From: G963667675 sp964291545
Lineage (GTDB): Bacteria > Chloroflexota > Dehalococcoidia > Lucifugimonadales > UBA3495
Assembly (NCBI GenBank): GCA_964291545.2
Contig: OZ219861.1
Location: forward strand, 248,001-312,000
DNA: 64,000 nt
Reading direction: 5' to 3'
Positions 53,171 through 61,671 of the stretch are shown here, piece after piece. Every line of letters starts with the position of its first letter. Position 1 is the first letter of the stretch. The translations under genes and the position numbers were made by a program. The notes under the pieces were generated by a model, which saw only the letters and a program-made list of their open reading frames with translations, ran no database searches and was not told the DNA's origin.

Positions 53171-54835
53171 TTGAATTCCGACGACGACCTGAAAGGCCTG
53201 CAACAGCGGTATTCCCAATGGCGGGACAAAGCCGACAGCCTTCCCGAGCGGAAGTCAAAGTACACGACGCCTTCGCAAATTGGGGTCGACCGCGTATACA
53301 CACCCGGCGACGCAACGGGGACCGACTACCGGGAAGACGCGGGACTACCCGGAGAGTATCCGTATCTTCGAGGCGTTCACCCCACCGGCTACCGGGGACG
53401 CTTGTGGACGATGCGAATGTTCGCCGGTTTTGGACTCCCGGAAGAGACCAATCAAAGGTTCAAGCGCCTGCTGGAGCAGGGCCAGACCGGCCTGAGCGTC
53501 GCTTTCGACATGCCTACCCTGTATGGGTACGATACCGACGACCAGCGGGCAGCAGGCGAGTACGGCAAGTGCGGCGTAGCGGTGTCTTCTCTGGCTGACA
53601 TGGAGGCCCTGTTCCAGGGCATCTCTCTGGGCCAGATAACAACATCCATGACCATCAACGCCCCAGCCGCGATCATTTGGGCGATGTACATCGCCGTGGC
53701 GCAAAAGCAAGGGGTTCCATTATCTGCATTGGGCGGGACCATTCAAAACGACATCTTGAAAGAGTACATTGCCCAAAACGAGTACGTTTTCCCTCCGGGA
53801 CCGTCAATGCGGTTGGTGATAGACACGGTGGATTTCGCCTCCCAACACTTGCCCAGGTGGAACCCCATCAGCGTCAGCGGCTATCACATTAGAGAGGCGG
53901 GCTCCACCGCGGTCCAGGAACTGGCCTTCACCCTGGCTGATGGGTTCGAGTATGTGCGCCACGCCATGGACCGGGGGCTCAAAGTGGACGACTTTGGCCC
54001 TCGACTGAGTTTCTTCTTCAACGTGCACAATAACTTCTTCGAAGAAATAGCGAAATTCAGGGCGGCCAGGCGCATCTGGGCCAGGGAGATGCGCGAGACG
54101 TTTGGAGCCCAGAATCCCCGCTCCGAGTGGCTCCGTTTCCATGCACAAACGTCTGGAGCATCATTGACCGCACAGCAACCCGAGAACAACGTAACGCGAG
54201 TCTCTTTGCAGGCCTTGGCGGCCGTGCTCGGAGGCTGTCAATCGCTGCACACCAACGGCAAAGACGAGGCATGGGCGCTGCCCTCGGAAGCCGCCGCGCT
54301 CCAGGCCCTGCGCACTCAACAGATCATCGGCCACGAAACAGGGGTTACAGATACCGTTGACCCGTTGGGGGGAAGTTACTTTGTGGAGCACCTCACCAAC
54401 CAGGTCGAGGAAACGGCATACGATTATTTCAAGCGCATCGACGATTTAGGCGGCGTGGTCCCGAGCTTGGAAAGCGGCTTCTTCCAGCGGGAAATCGCCG
54501 AGGCAGCCTACGTGCACCAACTCGAAGAGGACCGCAGAGAACGCATTACCGTAGGTGTCAACGAGTACGCGACCGAAGAATCTCTGGACTTACCATTGCT
54601 GAAAGTGGACCGGGCCGGCGAGCAACTTCAGATCAACCGGCTAAAGGACCTGCGCCGCTCCCGGGACGACCGGGAGGTGGCCCAGAAATTGAGCAGGTTA
54701 GAGCGGGCGGCGCGGGGCTCGGAGAACCTTATGCCTCACATCCTGGAGGCCGTCAACTCCTACGCTACCCTGGGGGAGATGATGGACGTTCTCCGAGAAG
54801 TCTTTGGTGAGTACGAACCTAACTGGGGATTCTGA
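53171..54835 (+). CDS. Acyl-CoA mutase large (substrate-binding) subunit, isobutyryl-CoA mutase like
   Basis: A 554-residue coenzyme-B12-dependent mutase large subunit (MCM_N) without a cobalamin-binding domain, so it must work with a separate small subunit not in this window. The substrate pocket shows Phe in MRMFAGFG (residue ~84) and Gln in IAQNEY (residue ~202). Methylmalonyl-CoA mutases have Tyr and Arg there; isobutyryl-CoA mutase has Phe and Gln. That points to a substrate without a free carboxylate, such as isobutyryl- or butyryl-CoA. Start: a TTG at 53171 behind GCGAGG; a TTG at 53156 is an alternative. Confidence 0.88.
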   Translation: MNSDDDLKGLQQRYSQWRDKADSLPERKSKYTTPSQIGVDRVYTPGDATGTDYREDAGLPGEYPYLRGVHPTGYRGRLWTMRMFAGFGLPEETNQRFKRLLEQGQTGLSVAFDMPTLYGYDTDDQRAAGEYGKCGVAVSSLADMEALFQGISLGQITTSMTINAPAAIIWAMYIAVAQKQGVPLSALGGTIQNDILKEYIAQNEYVFPPGPSMRLVIDTVDFASQHLPRWNPISVSGYHIREAGSTAVQELAFTLADGFEYVRHAMDRGLKVDDFGPRLSFFFNVHNNFFEEIAKFRAARRIWAREMRETFGAQNPRSEWLRFHAQTSGASLTAQQPENNVTRVSLQALAAVLGGCQSLHTNGKDEAWALPSEAAALQALRTQQIIGHETGVTDTVDPLGGSYFVEHLTNQVEETAYDYFKRIDDLGGVVPSLESGFFQREIAEAAYVHQLEEDRRERITVGVNEYATEESLDLPLLKVDRAGEQLQINRLKDLRRSRDDREVAQKLSRLERAARGSENLMPHILEAVNSYATLGEMMDVLREVFGEYEPNWGF

Positions 54836-54848
54836 GGCGTAAGGCCTT

Positions 54849-56903
54849 CTAGACCCGTTGTTCTTCTTCGTTAGCCCTCTTGGCGTCCTCTATAACCCGT
54901 TGCTCCAGGTTGTTGGGCACCGGCTCGTAGTGGTCGAACTCTAGTTGGTACTCGCCGCGGCCCTGAGTCAGGGAACGAAGGTCCTGGGCGTACCGTTGCA
55001 ACTCCACCTGGGGCGCTTCCGCCTCGATGGTGGTCAGGCTGCCGTGGGGACTCATCCCCAGAATGCGGGCGCGTTTCCCGTTCAGGTCACTCATCACCTC
55101 CCCGGTGTAAGAGTCCGGCACGGTGACGGCCAGCCTCATTATCGGCTCCAGCAGGATGGGACTGGCCTCGGCGATGCCCCTACGCAGCGCCTGGCTACCC
55201 GCAATTTCAAAGGACATTCCTGAAGAGTCCACGTCGTGGTAGCTGCCGTCGTAGATCACGGCCTTCATATCCACCACGGGGTACCCGGCCAAGACGCCCT
55301 CCGCCATGGCCTTCACCACACCCTTTTCCACCGAGGGTATGTACTCCCTGGGGACTCTTCCCCCAACCACCTCGTTGCCGAACTCGAAACCCAAAGTGCG
55401 GTCCAACGGCTCCAGCCTTAACAGGACGTGTCCGTATTGGCCGTGGCCACCGCTCTGCTTCTTATGCCGGTACTCGGTCTGGGTCACCTGGGTAATGGTC
55501 TCTTTGTAGGCGACCTTGGGCAATTGCACTTTCAAGTCGGCACCAAACTTCCGCCGAATCTTATCCAATGCTACGTCGACCTGAGCCTCTCCCAATCCAG
55601 TCATCAAGGTTTGTTGGGTATCGGCTATTCTGCTCACGTACAAGCTGGGGTCTTCTTCCACGATGCGGGCCAATGCGGCGGACATCTTGTCAAGGTCCGC
55701 CTTGGCGGCGGGCGTCACCGCCACACTGTAGTAGCCGACCGGGAAATCTATGGACTTGAACAACACCTGGTTGTCCCTGGTGCATAGAGTATCTCCGGTC
55801 ACGGTGGACGACAGCTTGCCGATGGCGCCGATATCGCCGGCCGTGACTTCCGGGACGTTCTCCTGCGACTTACCTTTAGGGAGGTACAGCTGTCCGATGC
55901 GCTCTGTGGTCTCGCGCACCGGGTTCCACACCTCTGAATTGCTCTTCACCGTGCCCCGGTAGACGCGGAATATCGACAACTTGCCCACGAAGGGGTCAGC
56001 GGAAGTCTTGAACACGAATGCAGCCAGGGGCTGGTCAGCGTCACCCTCTATCTCGACCGACTCGCGTGTGGATGCATCGGTCACCTCCGGTTGGACTCCA
56101 TCGACCGGGGATGGAAGGAAACTGCAAACCATGTCCAATAGCTCCCCCACGCCCAGGCTCTTGGTCGCAGAGGCGGCGAGAATGGGCACCAGCTTGCCCT
56201 CACCAATAGCTGCCCGTACCGCGGCTTCGATCTCAGTCTGGGTTATTTCCTCGCCCTCAAGGTACTTGTCGGCCAGGGCGTCGTCACTCTCGGCCGCGGC
56301 TTCGATGAGGCGCTCACGGGCGTCCTCCAGTTGGTCGGCGAGTTCTGGAGGGACGTCGTTGGGCGGATTGATTACGCTAATGACGCCATTGAAATTCTCC
56401 GCTTCCCCGACAGGCAGTTGAAATGGAACACACTGGTTGCCAAAGACACCTTGAATGTCGGCTACGCACTGGGAAAAGGTGGTGTTCTCGCGGTCCAGCT
56501 TGTTGACCACCAACATACGAGGCAGACCAGCCTCTCCGGCCATGTCCCAGGCGCGTTCGGTCCCCACGTCCACCCCTGACTGAGCGGCGACAAGGATAAG
56601 CGCTCCCTCTACGACCCGCAGGGAACCTGTAACCTCTCCCCTAAAGTCATCGTATCCAGGAGTATCCAGGAAGTTGATCTTGTGGTTGCCTAGCTCACAT
56701 GAGATCAGCGTGCTTTGGATGCTGCTGCCGCGCTTGATTTCCTCGGGCTCATAGTCCGAAACGGTATTTCCATCCTCCACCCGTCCCATTCGGGTAACGG
56801 CGTTCACGTGGAACAATACGGCCTCGCTAAGGGAGGTCTTGCCTGCCCCGCTGTGAGACAGCAACGCCACGTTTCTCAGGTTCTGGATTTCCGGCTTGGC
56901 CAT
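54849..56903 (-). CDS. EF-G-like GTPase (EF-G2 type)
   Basis: A 684-residue translation-factor-like GTPase with all five EF-G domains. G1 is SHSGAGKTS (canonical EF-G has AHIDAGKTT), G3 DTPGYDDF and G4 NKLD. The C-terminal domains IV and V are present (EYIPSVEKGVVKAMAEGVLAGYPVVDMKAVIYDG). The altered G1 puts it in the EF-G2/FusB-type paralogue branch, whose role is unclear (ribosome recycling or stress). The family differs from the housekeeping fusA, which sits with rpsL/rpsG elsewhere. GGGGGAC precedes the ATG. Confidence 0.88.
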   Translation of the reverse strand: MAKPEIQNLRNVALLSHSGAGKTSLSEAVLFHVNAVTRMGRVEDGNTVSDYEPEEIKRGSSIQSTLISCELGNHKINFLDTPGYDDFRGEVTGSLRVVEGALILVAAQSGVDVGTERAWDMAGEAGLPRMLVVNKLDRENTTFSQCVADIQGVFGNQCVPFQLPVGEAENFNGVISVINPPNDVPPELADQLEDARERLIEAAAESDDALADKYLEGEEITQTEIEAAVRAAIGEGKLVPILAASATKSLGVGELLDMVCSFLPSPVDGVQPEVTDASTRESVEIEGDADQPLAAFVFKTSADPFVGKLSIFRVYRGTVKSNSEVWNPVRETTERIGQLYLPKGKSQENVPEVTAGDIGAIGKLSSTVTGDTLCTRDNQVLFKSIDFPVGYYSVAVTPAAKADLDKMSAALARIVEEDPSLYVSRIADTQQTLMTGLGEAQVDVALDKIRRKFGADLKVQLPKVAYKETITQVTQTEYRHKKQSGGHGQYGHVLLRLEPLDRTLGFEFGNEVVGGRVPREYIPSVEKGVVKAMAEGVLAGYPVVDMKAVIYDGSYHDVDSSGMSFEIAGSQALRRGIAEASPILLEPIMRLAVTVPDSYTGEVMSDLNGKRARILGMSPHGSLTTIEAEAPQVELQRYAQDLRSLTQGRGEYQLEFDHYEPVPNNLEQRVIEDAKRANEEEQRV

Positions 56904-57052
56904 GGAAAGTCCCCCTTTGACTTTGGTGCTGGATCAGGCGCTAACGGAATCCCCGACGACGGGCTTAGTCCGGCCCATTGTATCGGTTACGGCTCCGGCG
57001 GCGCAATCATTCCGCGAGCTGGCGGCTCATGGCATCGCCGGCTATAATCGTA

Positions 57053-57090
57053 CCTTCAGCGACCGGTAGCGGGCCGCTCCTTCAGCGACC
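57053..57090. repeat. Duplicate 12-mers upstream of the EF-G-like gene, in a 357-base spacer
   Basis: CCTTCAGCGACC occurs at 57053-57064 and 57079-57090, 26 bases apart. The spacer 56904-57260 also has a plus-strand TATAAT (57043-57048) without a -35. No gene is seen. The repeats may be a regulator site for the EF-G-like gene, which starts at 56903 on the minus strand. Confidence 0.4.
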
Positions 57091-57214
57091 TCTACTTCTC
57101 TATACGAAGGGCCGGCCGCTCCTCAATTGGGCCACTGGTGCGATGCCGGAGCAACGCACCCCGGCCATCGGAAGCCATAAGCAGGCCCACAATTCGCCTG
57201 CAGGGAGCAACATA

Positions 57215-57244
57215 AAGGCCAGGCGTTGCATTTCGCCTGGCCTT
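57215..57244 (-). terminator. Terminator after the molybdenum hydroxylase gene
   Basis: AAGGCCAGGCG (57215-57225), eight-base loop, CGCCTGGCCTT (57234-57244): 11 perfect pairs, followed on the minus strand by TTATGTTG. It lies 17 bases beyond the stop codon. Confidence 0.75.
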
Positions 57245-57260
57245 AGAGTGCGGGGCTGAA

Positions 57261-59546
57261 TTAGTCTGCCGCTTGCTGCAGTTCGCTCCCGTTCTTTTCC
57301 CAGAAAGCTTCTAGAACCACCGCTGGGGACATGGGGAGGTGGGTTAGCCTGACGTCCAAGGCCCGGCATATAGCGTTCGCGATGGCCGCCATGGGAGGGA
57401 CGATGGGCACCTCTCCCACGCCCCTGACGCCGTAGGGATGACCGGGGTTGGCCGCCTCCACGATCACGGTGTTAATCATCGGCAGATCCAGGCTGGTGGG
57501 CATGCGGTAGTCCAGGAACGAGGAGTTTTGCATGCGGCCCTGAGAGTCGAAGAAGTATTCTTCGTTCAACGCCCAACCGATGCCTTGGACCACTCCTCCT
57601 TGCATCTGTCCTTCGACGTAACTGGGATGGATTGCTTTACCCGCGTCCTGCACCACCGTGTAGTCGAGAATGGTAACCTTCCCAGTGTCTACATCGACCT
57701 CTACGTCCGCAATCTGGGTGCTGAACGCTCCGCCGGCGCTCTGGGGATTGACGCTGACCTGGCTTGACACGGGCCCGCCTGTGTCATTCAACTTGGCGGC
57801 CAACTCCTTGAAGCTCATCTTCAGGTCCGGGTCGGACTTATGCTGGAAGACGCCATCGACCAGGTCAGTGTCTTCCGCCGACACTTCCCAAATACCGGCG
57901 GCCCTGTCGATCATCTTTTTCTTGACGTCCTGAGCGCATTCGTATGCCGCCCACCCGGTGGCAAAGGCGGTCCGGCTGCCACCGGTCACGACGGTGTACC
58001 CCACCGACTCGGTGTCACCCACGCTGGGATAAACGTCTTCTGCCGGAATACCCAGCACCTCGGCCGCCTGCATGGCTATGGCGGCGCGGGTGCCTCCGAT
58101 GTCGGTGGACCCCTCCACCAGGCTGATTGTCCCGTCGGCATTTACTGCTATGGAGCAACTGGACTGCCAGCCGATGTTGAACCAGAAGCCGGAGGCTACG
58201 CCTCGGCCCCGGTGTTTTCCATTCAACTTGGTGTTGTACTGGTCGGAATCCTTGGCCGCTTCCAGGCACTCTACGTTTCCAATGCGGGGGAACACGGGAC
58301 CGTCCACCCTCCGGGTGCCTTCCTTTGAGGCATTGAGCAACCGGAATTCAATGGGGTCCATGCCCAGCTTTTGGCAAAGCTCGTCGACCACCTGCTCGCC
58401 GGCAAATGCTGCGTTGGGCGCGCCGGGGGCCCGGTAGGCGGCAACTTTGGGTTTGTTTACAACCACGTCGTAGCAGTCCGCCACGGCGTTCTCGATGTCG
58501 TAAGGGGCGAATACAGCCATGCCGCCCGCAACCACAGATGACCCGGGGTAGGCGCCGGCCTCGTAAGAGAGTACGGCTTCGGCGGCGGTTATCTTGCCGG
58601 ACCTGGTTACGCCCATCTTCACTTTCATGTGGGAGCCAGAGGTGGGACCGGTGCTTTCAAAGACTTCTGAGCGGCTCATGATGAACTTCACCGGCTGTCC
58701 CGTCTGCCGCGAGAGCAGAACGGCCAAAGGCTCCAGGTAAACGGGAATTTTGCCCCCGAATCCGCCGCCGATTTCCATAGGAACGACCTTGATTTGGGAA
58801 ACCGGCATATCCAGAATGCTTGCCAGCGAGTCCCGCGCAGTAAATGCGCCCTGGGTGCTGGTCCAGACGGTTACGTGACCATCCAAGTTCCACAGTGCAG
58901 CCCCATTCTGAGGCTCGATGTAGCCTTGATGCACAGCCACGTTGGTGAATTCACGTTCGACAATGACGTCGGCTTCGGCGAAGCCCTTTTCCAATTCGCC
59001 TTGTTCGAAACGGTACCGGCTGGCAATGTTGCTGTGCTTGTCCGTCTCCTCTCCCATGTCGTTGAACATCAAATCGTCGTGAAGCAGCGGAGCGTCGTCC
59101 TTCATCGCATCCAGCACGTCCAACACCGGAGGCAGCATTTCGTACTGCACGTCGATTAGTTCCAGGGCGGTCTCGGCGACATGGGGGTTCACGGCAGCCA
59201 CGGCGGCAACGGGATGGCCCTTATACAAGACCTTTTCCCGAGCGATAACGTTGTCACTTTCGAAACGCTGGCCCTGGCTGGCGTCGTTCTTTTGGGCCAC
59301 CGGCATGTCCTTGCCGGTTAACACTCCTCTGACGCCTGGATATTCCAACGCCTTGCTTACATCGATGGACTTGATGCGGGCGTGGGCGTGGGGGCTCCGC
59401 AGCACCTTGCCGTGGAGCATTCCGGTCTCCGAGAAATCGCCGCCGTATTTGGCCCTGCCGGTTACCTTGTCAGTACCGTCGTGGCGAATCGGCCTGGTGC
59501 CGACCACCTTGTATTCGGTATTGGACAGAACGATGTTTGACGCCAT
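57261..59546 (-). CDS. Molybdenum hydroxylase large subunit (xanthine dehydrogenase family)
   Basis: A 761-residue molybdopterin-binding subunit. N-terminal aldehyde-oxidase a/b hammerhead domain (TGRAKYGGDFSETGMLHGKVLRSPHAHARI), then the Mo-binding domain with GGGFGGK near 260, the active-site loop AYRAPGAPNAAF near 370, and the GVGEVP motif near the C-terminus. The catalytic Glu lies near GEV. Not CoxL (no AYRCSFR). The Fe-S and FAD subunits normally adjacent are missing on both sides. It hydroxylates an N-heterocycle or an aldehyde; substrate unknown. GAGGTG precedes the ATG. The gap to 59822 shows nothing. Confidence 0.9.
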   Translation of the reverse strand: MASNIVLSNTEYKVVGTRPIRHDGTDKVTGRAKYGGDFSETGMLHGKVLRSPHAHARIKSIDVSKALEYPGVRGVLTGKDMPVAQKNDASQGQRFESDNVIAREKVLYKGHPVAAVAAVNPHVAETALELIDVQYEMLPPVLDVLDAMKDDAPLLHDDLMFNDMGEETDKHSNIASRYRFEQGELEKGFAEADVIVEREFTNVAVHQGYIEPQNGAALWNLDGHVTVWTSTQGAFTARDSLASILDMPVSQIKVVPMEIGGGFGGKIPVYLEPLAVLLSRQTGQPVKFIMSRSEVFESTGPTSGSHMKVKMGVTRSGKITAAEAVLSYEAGAYPGSSVVAGGMAVFAPYDIENAVADCYDVVVNKPKVAAYRAPGAPNAAFAGEQVVDELCQKLGMDPIEFRLLNASKEGTRRVDGPVFPRIGNVECLEAAKDSDQYNTKLNGKHRGRGVASGFWFNIGWQSSCSIAVNADGTISLVEGSTDIGGTRAAIAMQAAEVLGIPAEDVYPSVGDTESVGYTVVTGGSRTAFATGWAAYECAQDVKKKMIDRAAGIWEVSAEDTDLVDGVFQHKSDPDLKMSFKELAAKLNDTGGPVSSQVSVNPQSAGGAFSTQIADVEVDVDTGKVTILDYTVVQDAGKAIHPSYVEGQMQGGVVQGIGWALNEEYFFDSQGRMQNSSFLDYRMPTSLDLPMINTVIVEAANPGHPYGVRGVGEVPIVPPMAAIANAICRALDVRLTHLPMSPAVVLEAFWEKNGSELQQAAD

Positions 59547-59822
59547 TTAGGACACCTCTTGGCTAGTGTTGGTTTCGGTCGATGCAGCCTGGATTGACGC
59601 CAAAATTGTACCACATCCCCTAGTCTGCAATGCCTGGTACGACGCGGTAACCGTAGGCGCTTGCGGGGGGTAGCCGCTCATTGCGGCGGCGGCATTTACG
59701 CTGCCGAAAAACGCCACCACAGGGTGTGCTAAACGTTCCCGTCGTCTCGACGTGGAACCCACGTAGAGAACTGCCAGGAGAACTAGCCCACGAGATTGGA
59801 GATAGCCAGTGCGTACAGCAGT

Positions 59823-60770
59823 CTAGTTGGTGGAGCGCACTCCCTGGCGAAAATACTCTACGGTCCGCCGCAATCCATCTTCTAAGGTCACCACAGGCTG
59901 CCAACCCAGCTCCCTCTCCGCAGTACCGCAGTGCAGGCTGATCTGATACACGTCGCCGAGCCTTGGGGGGCCATGCAAAGCATCCCAACGGTACCCTATG
60001 ATCCCTTTCAACATCCCAAATAGCTCGTTGATGCTGGTCCTCTTCCCGGTGCCAACGTTCATGGCGAGACCGTTGCCTCTCTCAATCGCCAGTATATTGG
60101 CCTCGACTACGTCGTCCACGCAAATGAAGTCTCTTTCCTGGTCCCCAAGTCCGAATATCTCAGGTTGCTTCCCTTCAAGCATGGCCTGGGCAAAGATGGC
60201 GACCACCCCTGCTTCTCCGTGGGGGTCCTGCCGCGGCCCGTAGACGTTGCCGTACCGCAACGACGTGTAGTTGAGCCGGTACAGCCGCCGGTAAAAGTCC
60301 AGGTAGATCTCACCCAGGTACTTGGACATGCCGTAAGGCGATACCGGCATTACCGGATGGTCGTCGGGACAGGGATGCACCTGGGGTTCCCCATACAAAG
60401 CACCCCCGGTGGAGGAATAAATGAACTTTTCGACGCCCCACCGGCGGGCTGCTTCCAGCATGCGCAGGGTACCGGTCACGTTGGTCTCGTTGTCCCTGAT
60501 CGGGTCTCTAGTGGATGACGTAACGCTGGTCTGCGCCGCCAGGTGAAATACCAGCTCGGGCTGCTCCCACTGGAACACATCCGCGGCGGACGGCTGGTTA
60601 ATGTCAAGATGGTGGAAGGACGCGCCGGGGTTCAAGTGTCTAAGCTTGCCAGCGCTCAGATCGTCTACGACGACTACCCGGTATCCCAACTCAACTAACC
60701 GGTCTACCAGGTGAGACCCAATGAACCCTGCGCCCCCAGTCACCAGCGCCTTTTTGCCCTCGGCCATCAT
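59823..60770 (-). CDS. NAD-dependent epimerase/dehydratase, UDP-glucose 4-epimerase like
   Basis: A 315-residue extended SDR. GGAGFIGSH near 12-20 binds NAD; catalytic Tyr/Lys in YGMSK near 147; STGGALYGEP in the catalytic strand. It acts on nucleotide sugars for cell-surface glycan. UDP-glucose or UDP-GlcNAc 4-epimerase is most likely. It follows the cyclophilin gene by 22 bases on the same strand. Confidence 0.9.
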   Translation of the reverse strand: MMAEGKKALVTGGAGFIGSHLVDRLVELGYRVVVVDDLSAGKLRHLNPGASFHHLDINQPSAADVFQWEQPELVFHLAAQTSVTSSTRDPIRDNETNVTGTLRMLEAARRWGVEKFIYSSTGGALYGEPQVHPCPDDHPVMPVSPYGMSKYLGEIYLDFYRRLYRLNYTSLRYGNVYGPRQDPHGEAGVVAIFAQAMLEGKQPEIFGLGDQERDFICVDDVVEANILAIERGNGLAMNVGTGKRTSINELFGMLKGIIGYRWDALHGPPRLGDVYQISLHCGTAERELGWQPVVTLEDGLRRTVEYFRQGVRSTN

Positions 60771-60792
60771 GTCACCTGTGATTGAGACGCGC

Positions 60793-61494
60793 CTAGTTGC
60801 TCTCGGAGATTTCTACCGTCTCGATGCGCAGAATCTCTGTCGGGACTGACAGTTCACCCCTGGACGACACGCTGACAGGCGTGTTGGCTAAAGTATCCAC
60901 AGTCTCTATTCCTTCTACGACCTGCCCGAAGATGGTGTAATTGGGGGGCAGCCCAGCGTTGGAGGCATGGACAATAAAGAACTGGCTTCCGTTAGTGTTG
61001 GGACCGGCGTTTGCCATAGCAACTATCCCCTTGGTGTAGCTCCGGGTGACCGGCTCGTCGTCAAACGCGTATCCAGGGCCCCCAGCGCCGGTTCCCGTGG
61101 GGTCACCGGTCTGAATCATGAAGTCCTTAATCACTCTATGAAAGACCACGCCGTCATAAAATCTTTGCCGCGCCAGGAAAACGAAATTATTCACCGTCAT
61201 CGGAGCCTCGGCGGCGAACAGTTCTATTGTGATGTCGCCTTTGTTGGTCCGGATGGCGGCGGTGAAGTTGGAGTTGGGATTGATGGTCATCTGCGGCGGC
61301 TGGGAATATTGCTTAATGGTGCGGCCGCTGTCCGCCGACACCTGTGGCGTGGGTGTGCTCGACAAATCGACTACAGGCGTCGCCGTAGGCACTTGTTCGG
61401 GTGTGGCCTCCGGGGTCGCCGTGGGCACTTCGACTATGCACGAGGTAAGCAGCGGCAAGGCCGTCAATAGCAACAAACCAACAATCAGTTTCAT
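60793..61494 (-). CDS. Lipoprotein peptidyl-prolyl isomerase, cyclophilin type
   Basis: A 233-residue secreted cyclophilin. Lipobox LLTSC near residue 17, a TATPEATPEQVPTATP linker, then the cyclophilin domain with FHRVIKDFMIQTGDPTGTG and the catalytic Arg in FHRV. It speeds proline isomerisation in proteins outside the membrane. I start at MKLIVGLLLL; an extension to 61602 has no supporting site. It follows the HExxH peptidase. Confidence 0.9.
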   Translation of the reverse strand: MKLIVGLLLLTALPLLTSCIVEVPTATPEATPEQVPTATPVVDLSSTPTPQVSADSGRTIKQYSQPPQMTINPNSNFTAAIRTNKGDITIELFAAEAPMTVNNFVFLARQRFYDGVVFHRVIKDFMIQTGDPTGTGAGGPGYAFDDEPVTRSYTKGIVAMANAGPNTNGSQFFIVHASNAGLPPNYTIFGQVVEGIETVDTLANTPVSVSSRGELSVPTEILRIETVEISESN

Positions 61495-61671
61495 TTCTCT
61501 TGCTTCTTTATTTTCCGCATGTGCCACAGGCCCCGGCCGAGTACGGAATGGCGTCAGGCTGTAATCCAGGCTGGAGATGTGGCCGGTTACAGTATATTGC
61601 ATAAAGGCCGAAATAGGCCAAGCCGAAGCCCGGTAGCTACTCGACTAAACACCCCTAAAGAAACGCGGATA

